The notes beneath the pieces were generated by a model. That model saw nothing but the letters and a program-made list of their open reading frames with translations. It did no database searches and was not told where the DNA came from. Of a stretch of DNA of 12,279 bases, positions 6,601 to 12,279 are shown piece by piece. The first letter of the stretch is position 1. Each line of letters opens with the position of its first letter. Origin of the DNA: Candidatus Hydrogenedentota bacterium (GTDB lineage Bacteria; Hydrogenedentota; Hydrogenedentia; Hydrogenedentales; SLHB01); assembly GCA_007118235.1 (NCBI GenBank), contig SKRY01000253.1, positions 1-12,279 on the forward strand, written 5' to 3'. A program made the translations under genes and the position numbers.

Positions 6601-6644
6601 GATGTTGTTCCGGCGAGTAGCGTCGTTATCCGGCGATTGAGGTG

Positions 6645-6904
6645 TCATCGTTCCAAGCGCCACGTCACATGGCCGTCCCTCGCCTCCACGCCCCGGCGAG
6701 CATCCCCAGCGCCTTGTTCTTGAGTCCAACACCCTCGGAGCCGCGAACATTCCGTTCACGTGAAAATAGGACGGTCCTTCCGTCTGATGATGCAGGCATC
6801 GCGTCAGAAGGACCGTCACACTATGCTTTCTCTGTTGGACAGGACAAGAGAGAGACGCTCAAGGCCCCGTTCAGCGCCGGAGCGCGTTCGCCCAGCCCAG
6901 CGTG
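6645..6904. other. Gene-free stretch between the repeat element and the pseudoprotease gene
   Basis: No reading frame here looks coding. The only recognisable feature is the long hairpin at 6770-6817. The stretch at about 6660-6750 reads like degraded dispersed repeat, without a partner elsewhere in the window to prove it. Confidence 0.4.
6761..6817 (-). terminator. Long hairpin, probable terminator of the htrA operon
   Basis: GACGGTCCTTC (6770-6780) and GAAGGACCGTC (6807-6817) are perfect 11-base inverted repeats. Inside them TGA/TCA and GATG/CATC can extend the stem around a four-base bulge. On the minus strand the hairpin begins about 90 bases after the stop at 6905 and is followed by CTATTTTCA, a short U-rich tail. 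On the plus strand no U run follows. Confidence 0.55.
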
Positions 6905-7714
6905 TCAGCCGTTATTGTCTTGAAAGCCCTCCGTCTGCCGGGCCGCTTCCAAAATGTCGATGGCGGGCAGAACGATGGGCAGGATGTTATCGCGCATGGC
7001 CCCAGCCGTGATGCCGCCGCCACCCGCCATTGAACGCAACAGCAAAACCCCCACAAACTCGCCGTCCATATTGAACACGGGACTGCCCAGCGCCATGGAT
7101 CCGCCTTCACTAGTCGAGGGCACGTAGAACGTGCGGGGATGCTCCACGATGGATTCAATGCGCCTCACCGACGCGGCGTAGTTCCGGCCAGCGATACGTC
7201 CGAGGCGGTTGAGGATGATGACCTGCTCCAGCAACTCCACGTCCGTCCCGTCGTTTAGATCCACATACTTCTGTTCTTCCTCGTAGGCCTCGGTTGGCTC
7301 GATGAAGGCCAGATCATAATCGGGGTCCCGCAACACCATGCGGCCATTCACTTCGGAGCCGTCGGGCTGAATGATCGTGACATCGGTGAGTTCCGTCTCG
7401 ATGCGGATATCCTCGCCAAACATCCCCCCCATGCCTCGGAGCACCGAACTCGGATCGGTCTCCGACAAAGACATGACGATCAAGCCGTTCGGTGAGATCA
7501 CGGTTCCCCGCGCCTCGGAGGTGGACTCGCTGCTTCGCCCGCCCGCGCCCGGCATGCTCAGGCTTTCCTCTATGACGAGCTTCAAGGTGACCACCGTCTC
7601 CTGCTTCTCTTCCATCAGGGTGCGTCCGGCTTCCGCCACGCTCCCCGCATGCACAGGCATGGCCAAGGCCAAGCCCATGCCCGCCAACGTTACATACACT
7701 ATCGCCCGCATCAT
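6905..7714 (-). CDS. Exported trypsin-fold pseudoprotease, HtrA-like
   Basis: The 269-residue protein begins with a Sec signal peptide (MMRAIVYVTLAGMGLALAMP, likely cut after VHA at 23). The body follows the HtrA protease domain but without the catalytic residues. ISPNGLIVMSLSETDP at 73-88 sits where HtrA has SPxGxIVTNNHV, so the His position is Ser84. DPDYDLAFIEP at 130-140 keeps the Asp (134). SMALGSPVFNMDGEFVGVLLL at 206-226 replaces GNSGGPLVN, putting Leu209 at the nucleophile. No PDZ domain follows. It lies 33 bases after the stop of the active four-PDZ protease on the same strand, with AAGAGG at 7724-7729 as ribosome site. GTG 7717, ATG 7714 and ATG 7711 are all possible starts; 7714 has nine-base spacing. 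A periplasmic scaffold or regulatory partner is inferred. Confidence 0.8.
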   Translation of the reverse strand: MMRAIVYVTLAGMGLALAMPVHAGSVAEAGRTLMEEKQETVVTLKLVIEESLSMPGAGGRSSESTSEARGTVISPNGLIVMSLSETDPSSVLRGMGGMFGEDIRIETELTDVTIIQPDGSEVNGRMVLRDPDYDLAFIEPTEAYEEEQKYVDLNDGTDVELLEQVIILNRLGRIAGRNYAASVRRIESIVEHPRTFYVPSTSEGGSMALGSPVFNMDGEFVGVLLLRSMAGGGGITAGAMRDNILPIVLPAIDILEAARQTEGFQDNNG

Positions 7715-7747
7715 CACTCTGTTCCTCTTTGCGTTGGAAGGGCGGGC

Positions 7748-9844
7748 TTAGACCGCCTCTTCATCCCATCGGGGTTCGATTTCGAGGAAGAACATGCCAA
7801 TTCCCCGCCGCACCTGGATGATGACGGCCTCGGGCTCCTCGGCCTCGATCCTTTCCATGACTTCCTGAAGTCCTTCGACATTCTTAACCGGTTCCTCATT
7901 CACCGTCACAATGAGGTCGCGCGTATTAAGCTCGCCAAGATCGGCCCAGCTTCCGGACCGCACATCTTCCACCAAGACGCCTTCTTGATCCAGGTCCCAT
8001 TTCCGATCCACGCGGTCCATGTAGGTGATGTCGCGCGCCGTGAACTCGAAGTGGGGATCCTCGTAACGCATCATCTCCCGCGCGGGACGCGGCGACAATT
8101 GCAGCTCCACAAGGATGGATTGCTCCTCTCCATCCCGAAGGACGGTGAGTTCGACCTCGTCGCCTTCCCGGTACTGCCGGATCAGCGAGGGCAACTCCTC
8201 ATAATCCTCGGGCTGGGTGGCGATCAATTGCTGTCCGTCCACCGCAAGGATCTTATCGCCAATTTCCAGGCCCGCCCCCTCGGCCGTGGTTTCCGGGAGC
8301 ACGCGCGTGATCCGGAAACCGCTGAGATCGGGCCGGTCCAACTGCTCGCGAATGCGCCGCGTGAGGACCTGCGTGTCCACGGGCAACCACGCGCGGCGCA
8401 CCTCGCGGGCGGGCTGTTCGGTTGCCTTATCCCCCAGGTCCACCACGGTGACGCGCTCCTCACCGTTGCGTTCGAACGTCACCAAGGCATGGACCGAATC
8501 CTCCGCATCCTCGGTGATCATTTCGGTGAGACTAACCAGCTCCTCAAGATTATCCACCGAGACATCATTCACCGCCAGAATAATGTCACCGCCGGAGAGG
8601 GACGGCTGCGCTTCGCCCGAGGGACCGCCCGAGCGCACCGACGTCACGTACACGCCGTCTTGATGGTCCCGCTGCATTTGGCGCGCCATGATGAAGGAGA
8701 TGTCGCGTCCCGTAAGCCCCCACCTGCGCAGTTCCTGCTGTTGAGGCCGGGCGGGTTCCCGTTCGGCGGGGGTGATTTCAAGCTCCACTTCCTCTTCGCC
8801 GCGCATCACGACGGCCGTCACCGGTTCGCCAATAGCCAGGCTGGCGGCGAGCTGATTGAACAACGGCAGCTCTTCGTCAAACCGCACCTCGATGGATTCA
8901 CCAGCCAGTTCCACAAGCACGTCCCCGGATTGGAAACCCGCTTCCTCCGCTGGCGAATCCTTGAAGGCGCCGCTGATGAGCACCCCCGCATCGTAAGGGC
9001 CATGACGAAGCAAGGGTTGCACTTGAATGCCCAGCCATGAGCGTCTGACCTCACCGGCCTCGAGAAGTTCATCGGCCACTTCCTTGGCGAGATTGCCCGG
9101 AATGGCGCCCCCCAGCGCCATCTGGATTTCGTTGATGCCGATGATCTCTCCATCCAGATTGACAAGCGGACCACCCGAATTGCCGCGATGGATCTCGGCG
9201 TCGTGGCCAATCCAGCGCACCAGTGCGCCAACATTCTCGCCGTCCAACGTGAGTTCGCCCCGCGCGATACGGGGACTGATCATCTCGGTATTGCTGATGA
9301 TTCCAAGCGTGACGGACTGGGAAAGGGCCATCGGACTGCCCATGGCCAAGACCTCGTCTCCAACCCTCATCGCGCTGGAGTCGCCGAACTCCGCGTATGG
9401 GAACTCGCGCCCGTCCTCGTTTTCCAACTTCAGAACCGCGATATCCGTCATGGGGTCCGTGCCCACGAGTTCGGCGTCCAGTTCCTCTTTGGTCGTGAGG
9501 GTGCATGTGAGGCGCGCCGCGTGGGCCGCGACGTGATGGTTGGTCACCACATGGCCCTCGGGGGAAACAATGACGCCGCTGCCAAAACTTAGGAAACGCT
9601 GGGCACGGCCGTCTTGGTAGCGGATCGTCACGGCCTGGATGCGGACAAGGGCCGGTTTGACCTTGTCCACTGCTTCCTCGACGGTTCTTCGCAACGCCAA
9701 CGGCGTCTCCTCGGGAACAGGCGTATCCGCGTTCGCCACGGGCGTCCCCGGCGCCATGACAAACGCCATGAGCAAGGCCGCGCAGGTAACCACGGCGGCG
9801 CGCCGGCGGAATGGAGCACAAAAGCCTACAAAAAACTGGGCCAT
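7748..9844 (-). CDS. Periplasmic HtrA/DegP-type serine protease with four predicted PDZ domains
   Basis: The 698-residue protein has a signal peptide (basic FRRR, then a hydrophobic run to about 32; cleavage likely after ANA at 37-39). The trypsin-like domain at about 55-265 has a full triad: His104 in TNHHV, Asp134 in TDIAVLKL, Ser223 in GNSGGPL. Four PDZ-like repeats follow, at about 269-358, 377-470, 490-582 and 600-691, each with a carboxylate-loop region and a GDxIlavng-type strand (SGDVLVELAG, GGDIILAVND, IGDKILAVDG, TRDLIVTVNE). DegP normally has two. It should degrade or refold misfolded envelope proteins. The frame is open to 9979, but GGAAGGA at 9854-9860 lies nine bases before ATG 9844, which directly precedes the signal peptide. 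The pseudoprotease gene follows in the same operon. Confidence 0.93.
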   Translation of the reverse strand: MAQFFVGFCAPFRRRAAVVTCAALLMAFVMAPGTPVANADTPVPEETPLALRRTVEEAVDKVKPALVRIQAVTIRYQDGRAQRFLSFGSGVIVSPEGHVVTNHHVAAHAARLTCTLTTKEELDAELVGTDPMTDIAVLKLENEDGREFPYAEFGDSSAMRVGDEVLAMGSPMALSQSVTLGIISNTEMISPRIARGELTLDGENVGALVRWIGHDAEIHRGNSGGPLVNLDGEIIGINEIQMALGGAIPGNLAKEVADELLEAGEVRRSWLGIQVQPLLRHGPYDAGVLISGAFKDSPAEEAGFQSGDVLVELAGESIEVRFDEELPLFNQLAASLAIGEPVTAVVMRGEEEVELEITPAEREPARPQQQELRRWGLTGRDISFIMARQMQRDHQDGVYVTSVRSGGPSGEAQPSLSGGDIILAVNDVSVDNLEELVSLTEMITEDAEDSVHALVTFERNGEERVTVVDLGDKATEQPAREVRRAWLPVDTQVLTRRIREQLDRPDLSGFRITRVLPETTAEGAGLEIGDKILAVDGQQLIATQPEDYEELPSLIRQYREGDEVELTVLRDGEEQSILVELQLSPRPAREMMRYEDPHFEFTARDITYMDRVDRKWDLDQEGVLVEDVRSGSWADLGELNTRDLIVTVNEEPVKNVEGLQEVMERIEAEEPEAVIIQVRRGIGMFFLEIEPRWDEEAV

Positions 9845-10248
9845 ACTATCGAATCCTTCCAGGTTGACTAACCATCCCTTCGGAGAAGACCGTTTTCCCG
9901 TTAACACATGGGAGTCTCCTCCATTTCCACGGCGTTCGCCACCATCCGCCGCAAGCGGCGGCCCGGTGTCCAGCCGCATTTCAAGTCACGCACGTCACAG
10001 TACAAGAAACGACGGCGACGTGTCCAATGTAGACGCCGGATCCCAGGGGCCAAATCGCTTCTTGCATGGAACCCGCATCCTGCGCAGGCCTGGGGAGTCA
10101 CGCTTGGCGATCCCGCGACGCAACCCTTTCCAAATCCGCGCGATGCCCTGTCGCGGTCAACACCGGCGGCTCCAGAATCGTTAGGGCAACATACACTTTC
10201 ACGAAGCCATGGTCCGTCGTTTACGGATGCATGGGGCGGGGAGCAGTG
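9845..10248. other. Divergent intergenic region between htrA-like and lipoprotein genes
   Basis: No credible gene is present; the frames crossing it are upstream extensions or antisense. GGAAGGA at 9854-9860 (minus) is the ribosome site of the protease gene. CCGCCGC (9946-9952) and GCGGCGG (9955-9961) form a compact hairpin about 100 bases upstream of that start. I find no convincing minus-strand promoter by eye. Confidence 0.5.
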
Positions 10249-10257
10249 TGATATAGT
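10249..10257 (+). promoter_or_regulatory. Extended -10 promoter of the acidic lipoprotein gene
   Basis: TGATATAGT fits the extended -10 form TGnTATAAT with one mismatch. Transcription would start near 10264, giving a leader of about 60 bases to the ATG at 10325. No good -35 is visible, as expected for extended -10 promoters. Confidence 0.6.
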
Positions 10258-10324
10258 AGGGGCGTCCCGTTATCCGCAATCGAGGCGATGGGGACCGAAA
10301 CAACGGACCAAGGAGGTCACACCG

Positions 10325-10870
10325 ATGTCTACGATGGTGAAGCGATTGACGTACAGTTGGACCGCCGTACTGGCGGCCGCCGCGCTGGTTCTAGCGGGAT
10401 GCGGCGCGGACGATCCCGTGGTGGAGCTGCCCGAGGACGCGGAGGAGCAGGTCATCGAACCCGCCGAGCCTGTGGGGCCCGTCGAGCCCGCTGATCCCCC
10501 GGCCCAAGAAGAAGACGCCGCCGAACCTCTTGATGAAGAGGACCTGGAAGTTGAGGACGACACCGCGGCGACGGAGGAATCCGGCGACAGCGGCTGGGAA
10601 GAGATAGCCGAGGACGCGCCAGAGGAACTCGAGGAACTCCTGGACGAAGTTGACGATCCCGAGGCTCCGGAGCATCAAGAAGCCATGGAGGAAGTCCGGC
10701 GGTCCCTCGAGGACCTGGGCGATGCCCTGACAGAGGCCGGTGAGGAAGCCCGTGAATCGCTTCGGCAAGAGGCCTCCGAACTCCTGGAGGATGCATCGCG
10801 CCGGGCGCGGGAGGCAAGTGAACGGGTCCGCGAAGGCGGCTCCGAAGGACTACCAGACAATTACAAGTAA
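10325..10870 (+). CDS. Acidic coiled-coil lipoprotein
   Basis: The 181-residue protein starts with a lipoprotein signal: MSTMVKRLTYSWTAVLAAAA, then LVLAGC with Cys26 as the lipidated residue. Gly at +2 gives no inner-membrane retention signal, so outer-membrane location is plausible. Residues 30-100 are rich in Pro, Glu and Asp and look disordered. From about residue 105 the sequence becomes a Glu/Arg-rich helix with heptad-like spacing (for example EEVRRSLEDLGDALTEAGEE), suggesting a coiled coil. It ends in a Gly/Ser-rich tail. The frame is open back to 9908, but the extended -10 promoter and AAGGAGG (10310-10316, eight bases from the ATG) fix the start. A strong terminator follows, so it is monocistronic. 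I recognise no family; an envelope-spacer role is possible but unproven. Confidence 0.82.
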   Translation: MSTMVKRLTYSWTAVLAAAALVLAGCGADDPVVELPEDAEEQVIEPAEPVGPVEPADPPAQEEDAAEPLDEEDLEVEDDTAATEESGDSGWEEIAEDAPEELEELLDEVDDPEAPEHQEAMEEVRRSLEDLGDALTEAGEEARESLRQEASELLEDASRRAREASERVREGGSEGLPDNYK

Positions 10871-10908
10871 GCTTTCGTGAGGGCGCAGCCCAGAAGCTAA
10901 GCCAAACG

Positions 10909-10960
10909 AGGACATCCTTCTGAAAGCCCATCGAAGGGCAAGGGGGATGTCCTTTCTTTT
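10909..10960 (+). terminator. Strong rho-independent terminator
   Basis: AGGACATCC (10909-10917) pairs with GGATGTCCT (10945-10953). Inside, CCTT/AAGG and GCCC (10926-10929)/GGGC (10936-10939) continue the stem with small interior loops. TTTCTTTT (10953-10960) follows at once. It ends the lipoprotein transcript. Confidence 0.85.
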
Positions 10961-10979
10961 GGTGAGCCCGGGGGAAACG

Positions 10980-11020
10980 CTAACACCGCGGGGAGCTTGT
11001 CGGCGCATACAGGGTGTTAG
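10980..11020 (+). promoter_or_regulatory. Inverted repeat ahead of mrr, overlapping its Shine-Dalgarno sequence
   Basis: CTAACACC (10980-10987) and GGTGTTAG (11013-11020) are perfect 8-bp inverted repeats, 33 bp apart centre to centre. The last two bases of the right arm are the first two of the AGGAGG ribosome site (11019-11024). The repeat could be an operator half-site pair or an RNA stem hindering translation. Confidence 0.4.
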
Positions 11021-11032
11021 GAGGGGACCTTT

Positions 11033-11905
11033 ATGGAAAACCAAGTACCGAGTTTCGATTCCTTGATGAATCCTCTCTTGGATGCGCTTCGCGAGCTAGG
11101 GGGATCAGGCACCATTGACGAAATATATGAAAAGGCCGTCGAGCTTATCCAACTCCCTCATGAGGTAGTGTCCGTTATACACAATTCAGACAGGGGCAAC
11201 CAAACTGAGATCTCATACCGCCTTGCTTGGGCTCGTACGTATCTCAAGAAGTATGGTTTGTTGGAGAATTCCTCGCGTGGCGTGTGGTCCCTTACATCAA
11301 AGGCCAAAGAGATTGAGTCCGTAGATCCCGCGGAGGTTACCCGTTTTGTGCGAGAATCGGCACGTAGAGAGCAGGCAAAGAACCAAGACATTGAGAAGGC
11401 CACTCTAGACTTATCTCCCGAATGCGAGGCGGAGCAAGGGGAGGAATGGCGTGAAGAGTTGCATTACATTTTGACCCAAAACTTGGACCCCGCTGCCTTT
11501 GAACGGCTTATCCAACGTGTCTTACGCGAGTCTGGATTCATACATGTCGAGATAACGGGGCGAACAGGGGATGGCGGGATTGACGGGAAAGGGATCGCTC
11601 GAATACATGGGTTCATGAGTTTCCATGTCATCTTTCAGTGCAAGAAATGGAAGGGTTCGGTTGGTGCGGCCGAGATCCGGGATTTTCGCGGCGCCATGGT
11701 CGGCCGGGCGGATAAAGGCCTGTTTATTACCACGGGCGTGTTTACTCCAGCGGCGATAAAGGAGGCGACACGTGATGGCGCGCCTCCCATCGATCTCGTG
11801 GATGGGGATCAACTGGCAGAAAAACTGAAGGAATTCGGCTTGGGTGTCGAGCGGGAAATGGTGGAACAAGTTACGGTTAGACCCGAGTGGTTTGACCATA
11901 TCTGA
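11033..11905 (+). CDS. mrr: Mrr-family restriction endonuclease
   Basis: The 290-residue protein has the usual two parts. Residues 1-90 form a winged-helix DNA-binding domain of the Mrr N-terminal type (LLDALRELGGSGTIDEIYEKA, then ISYRLAWARTYLKKYGLLENSSRGVWSLT). Residues about 145-275 are the PD-(D/E)xK nuclease domain: FERLIQRVLRESGF at 156-169, TGDGGIDGKG at 178-187 with catalytic Asp184, the FQCKKW strand at 201-206 giving the Mrr-type Gln202-x-Lys204, and GLFITTGVFT at 229-238. Mrr enzymes cut DNA carrying foreign methylation. AGGAGG at 11019-11024 is eight bases from the ATG. No methyltransferase gene is next to it, as expected for a type IV enzyme. Hand counts of two 60-base lines at its start give 48-52% GC, against about 62% for a line inside the protease gene, suggesting acquisition by transfer. 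Confidence 0.92.
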   Translation: MENQVPSFDSLMNPLLDALRELGGSGTIDEIYEKAVELIQLPHEVVSVIHNSDRGNQTEISYRLAWARTYLKKYGLLENSSRGVWSLTSKAKEIESVDPAEVTRFVRESARREQAKNQDIEKATLDLSPECEAEQGEEWREELHYILTQNLDPAAFERLIQRVLRESGFIHVEITGRTGDGGIDGKGIARIHGFMSFHVIFQCKKWKGSVGAAEIRDFRGAMVGRADKGLFITTGVFTPAAIKEATRDGAPPIDLVDGDQLAEKLKEFGLGVEREMVEQVTVRPEWFDHI

Positions 11906-11925
11906 CTTGGGTTGCCTATTGATTC

Positions 11926-12030
11926 ATGTCCCGCTTCCAACTCTACGCCGAAGACGGGGAAACGCCCATCGGCGAACCGGTCGCGGCCGCCATCCAAGGG
12001 GGCCAAGTCTGGCGCGTGGAGATCGCCTGA
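11926..12030 (+). CDS. 34-residue hypothetical ORF, possible gene remnant
   Basis: ATG 11926 to TGA 12028-12030 encodes 34 residues (MSRFQLYAEDGETPIGEPVA and a short remainder ending RVEIA). It lies 20 bases after the mrr stop, in a different frame. Composition and codon choice look like neighbouring genes, which is why it is listed. There is no visible Shine-Dalgarno sequence, and an in-frame TGA sits one codon before the ATG. It may be the tail of a lost gene or a chance frame. Confidence 0.25.
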   Translation: MSRFQLYAEDGETPIGEPVAAAIQGGQVWRVEIA

Positions 12031-12117
12031 GGTGCATGGCGAACCTTCGCGGGCTTGTGGGGTCTAATAGGTAGAGAACATCCCTCGGCCCACTGTGACG
12101 GGGGAATGAGTCGTACC

Positions 12118-12159
12118 GCCGGCATCTTGCCGGCAAGTAGGCCGCCCCAAAAAAGCGGC
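12118..12159. repeat. Dispersed-repeat type inverted repeat (GCCGGCATCTTGCCGGC)
   Basis: GCCGGCA (12118-12124) and TGCCGGC (12128-12134) form a 7-bp stem around TCT. A second stem, GCCGC (12141-12145)/GCGGC (12155-12159), follows around an A-rich loop. Read as protein, the repeat gives AGILPA on one strand and AGKMPA on the other; I recall such strings from spurious ORFs across Planctomycetota-like genomes. There is only one copy in this window. The rest of 12031-12193 holds nothing else I recognise. Confidence 0.5.
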
Positions 12160-12193
12160 GCTATGTTCCCCAAATCAAGGAGACGCGAAGACG

Positions 12194-12279
12194 ATGCGAT
12201 ACACGGTTCTTTTGACGGCCCTGGCGTTTGGCGTGGCCTTTGCGGCGGGCTGTCCGGCGGAGATGGAAGTCAATGACGG
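12194..12279 (+). CDS. Lipoprotein, 3' end outside the window
   Basis: The 28 visible residues start MRYTVLLTALAFGVAFAAGC, a lipoprotein signal peptide with lipobox FAAGC and the lipidated Cys at 20. After it come PAEMEVND before the window ends. AAGGAG at 12177-12182 lies 11 bases before the ATG. A signal peptide alone gives no function; the product should be a lipid-anchored envelope protein. Confidence 0.65.
   Translation, partial: MRYTVLLTALAFGVAFAAGCPAEMEVND

Larger units (their letters stand above)
6422..6644. repeat. MITE-like 223-bp element with terminal inverted repeats
   Basis: The left end CACCYCAATCGCCGGATAA (6422-6440) is matched at 18 of 19 positions by the reverse complement at 6626-6644; the core 14 bases are identical. 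Inside are a perfect 16-bp palindrome (6483-6498), a related CCCCTT-GA-AAGGGG hairpin (6587-6600) and a tandem 17-base repeat (6516-6550). There is no ORF of transposase size, so it would be non-autonomous. I see no convincing target-site duplication in the flanks. It could also be a composite of REP-like palindromes. Confidence 0.55.

Noticed and set aside
7649..9040. 463-codon open frame on the plus strand
   Set aside because: Antisense to the HtrA gene, whose minus-strand product has clear catalytic and PDZ motifs. The plus-strand product is His/Arg/Pro-rich with no recognisable domain, as expected of a GC-rich shadow frame.
9845..9979. N-terminal extension of the HtrA frame to 9979
   Set aside because: The extra 45 residues precede a normal signal peptide, and a good ribosome site sits nine bases before ATG 9844.
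9908..10324. Upstream extension of the acidic lipoprotein frame
   Set aside because: It would bury the lipoprotein signal 139 residues inside the protein and crosses a good extended -10 promoter. AAGGAGG fixes ATG 10325.

Overview
The window is GC-rich chromosomal DNA from a Gram-negative bacterium. Two lipoprotein signal peptides, a Tat signal and a periplasmic HtrA protease support the double envelope. Dispersed-repeat sequences that translate as 'AGILPA/AGKMPA', a GCGIGCG-type small membrane protein and a Tat-exported beta-helix protein recall uncultivated Planctomycetota- or Hydrogenedentota-like genomes. That assignment is an impression from style and not a demonstrated affiliation.

Layout. 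(1) Bases 1-1576, plus strand: the 3' part of a dGTP triphosphohydrolase gene overlaps a compact purine nucleoside phosphorylase gene. The two enzymes would catalyse consecutive steps, dGTP to deoxyguanosine to guanine. (2) Bases 1637-2327, plus: a promoter, a structured leader and a small single-pass membrane protein with an acidic tail. (3) Bases 2446-4056, plus: a putative promoter flanked by a perfect 10-bp direct repeat, then a Tat-exported pectate-lyase-superfamily beta-helix protein. A 13-bp-stem hairpin separates it from the next, convergent operon. (4) Bases 4133-6398, minus: a tightly overlapping pterin/folate operon, read in the order folM-like reductase, folB, folK, folE. (5) Bases 6399-6904, no gene: a 223-bp element with 18/19 terminal inverted repeats, internal palindromes and a tandem repeat, followed by a hairpin that is probably the terminator of the next operon. 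(6) Bases 6905-9844, minus: a large HtrA-type serine protease with four predicted PDZ domains, followed 33 bp downstream by an exported protein with the same fold but without the catalytic His and Ser. (7) Bases 9845-10324: divergent promoter region. (8) Bases 10249-10960, plus: an extended -10 promoter, an acidic coiled-coil lipoprotein and a strong rho-independent terminator. (9) Bases 10980-12279, plus: an orphan Mrr-type restriction endonuclease of visibly lower GC whose leader carries an inverted repeat running into its Shine-Dalgarno sequence, then a tiny ORF, a dispersed repeat, and the start of another lipoprotein cut by the window end.

The most interesting items are the active HtrA and its adjacent pseudoprotease, the MITE-like element abutting the fol promoter, the dGTPase-PNP pair, and the possible control hairpin in front of mrr. 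No CRISPR array, tRNA, rRNA, complete insertion sequence or integrase is visible.
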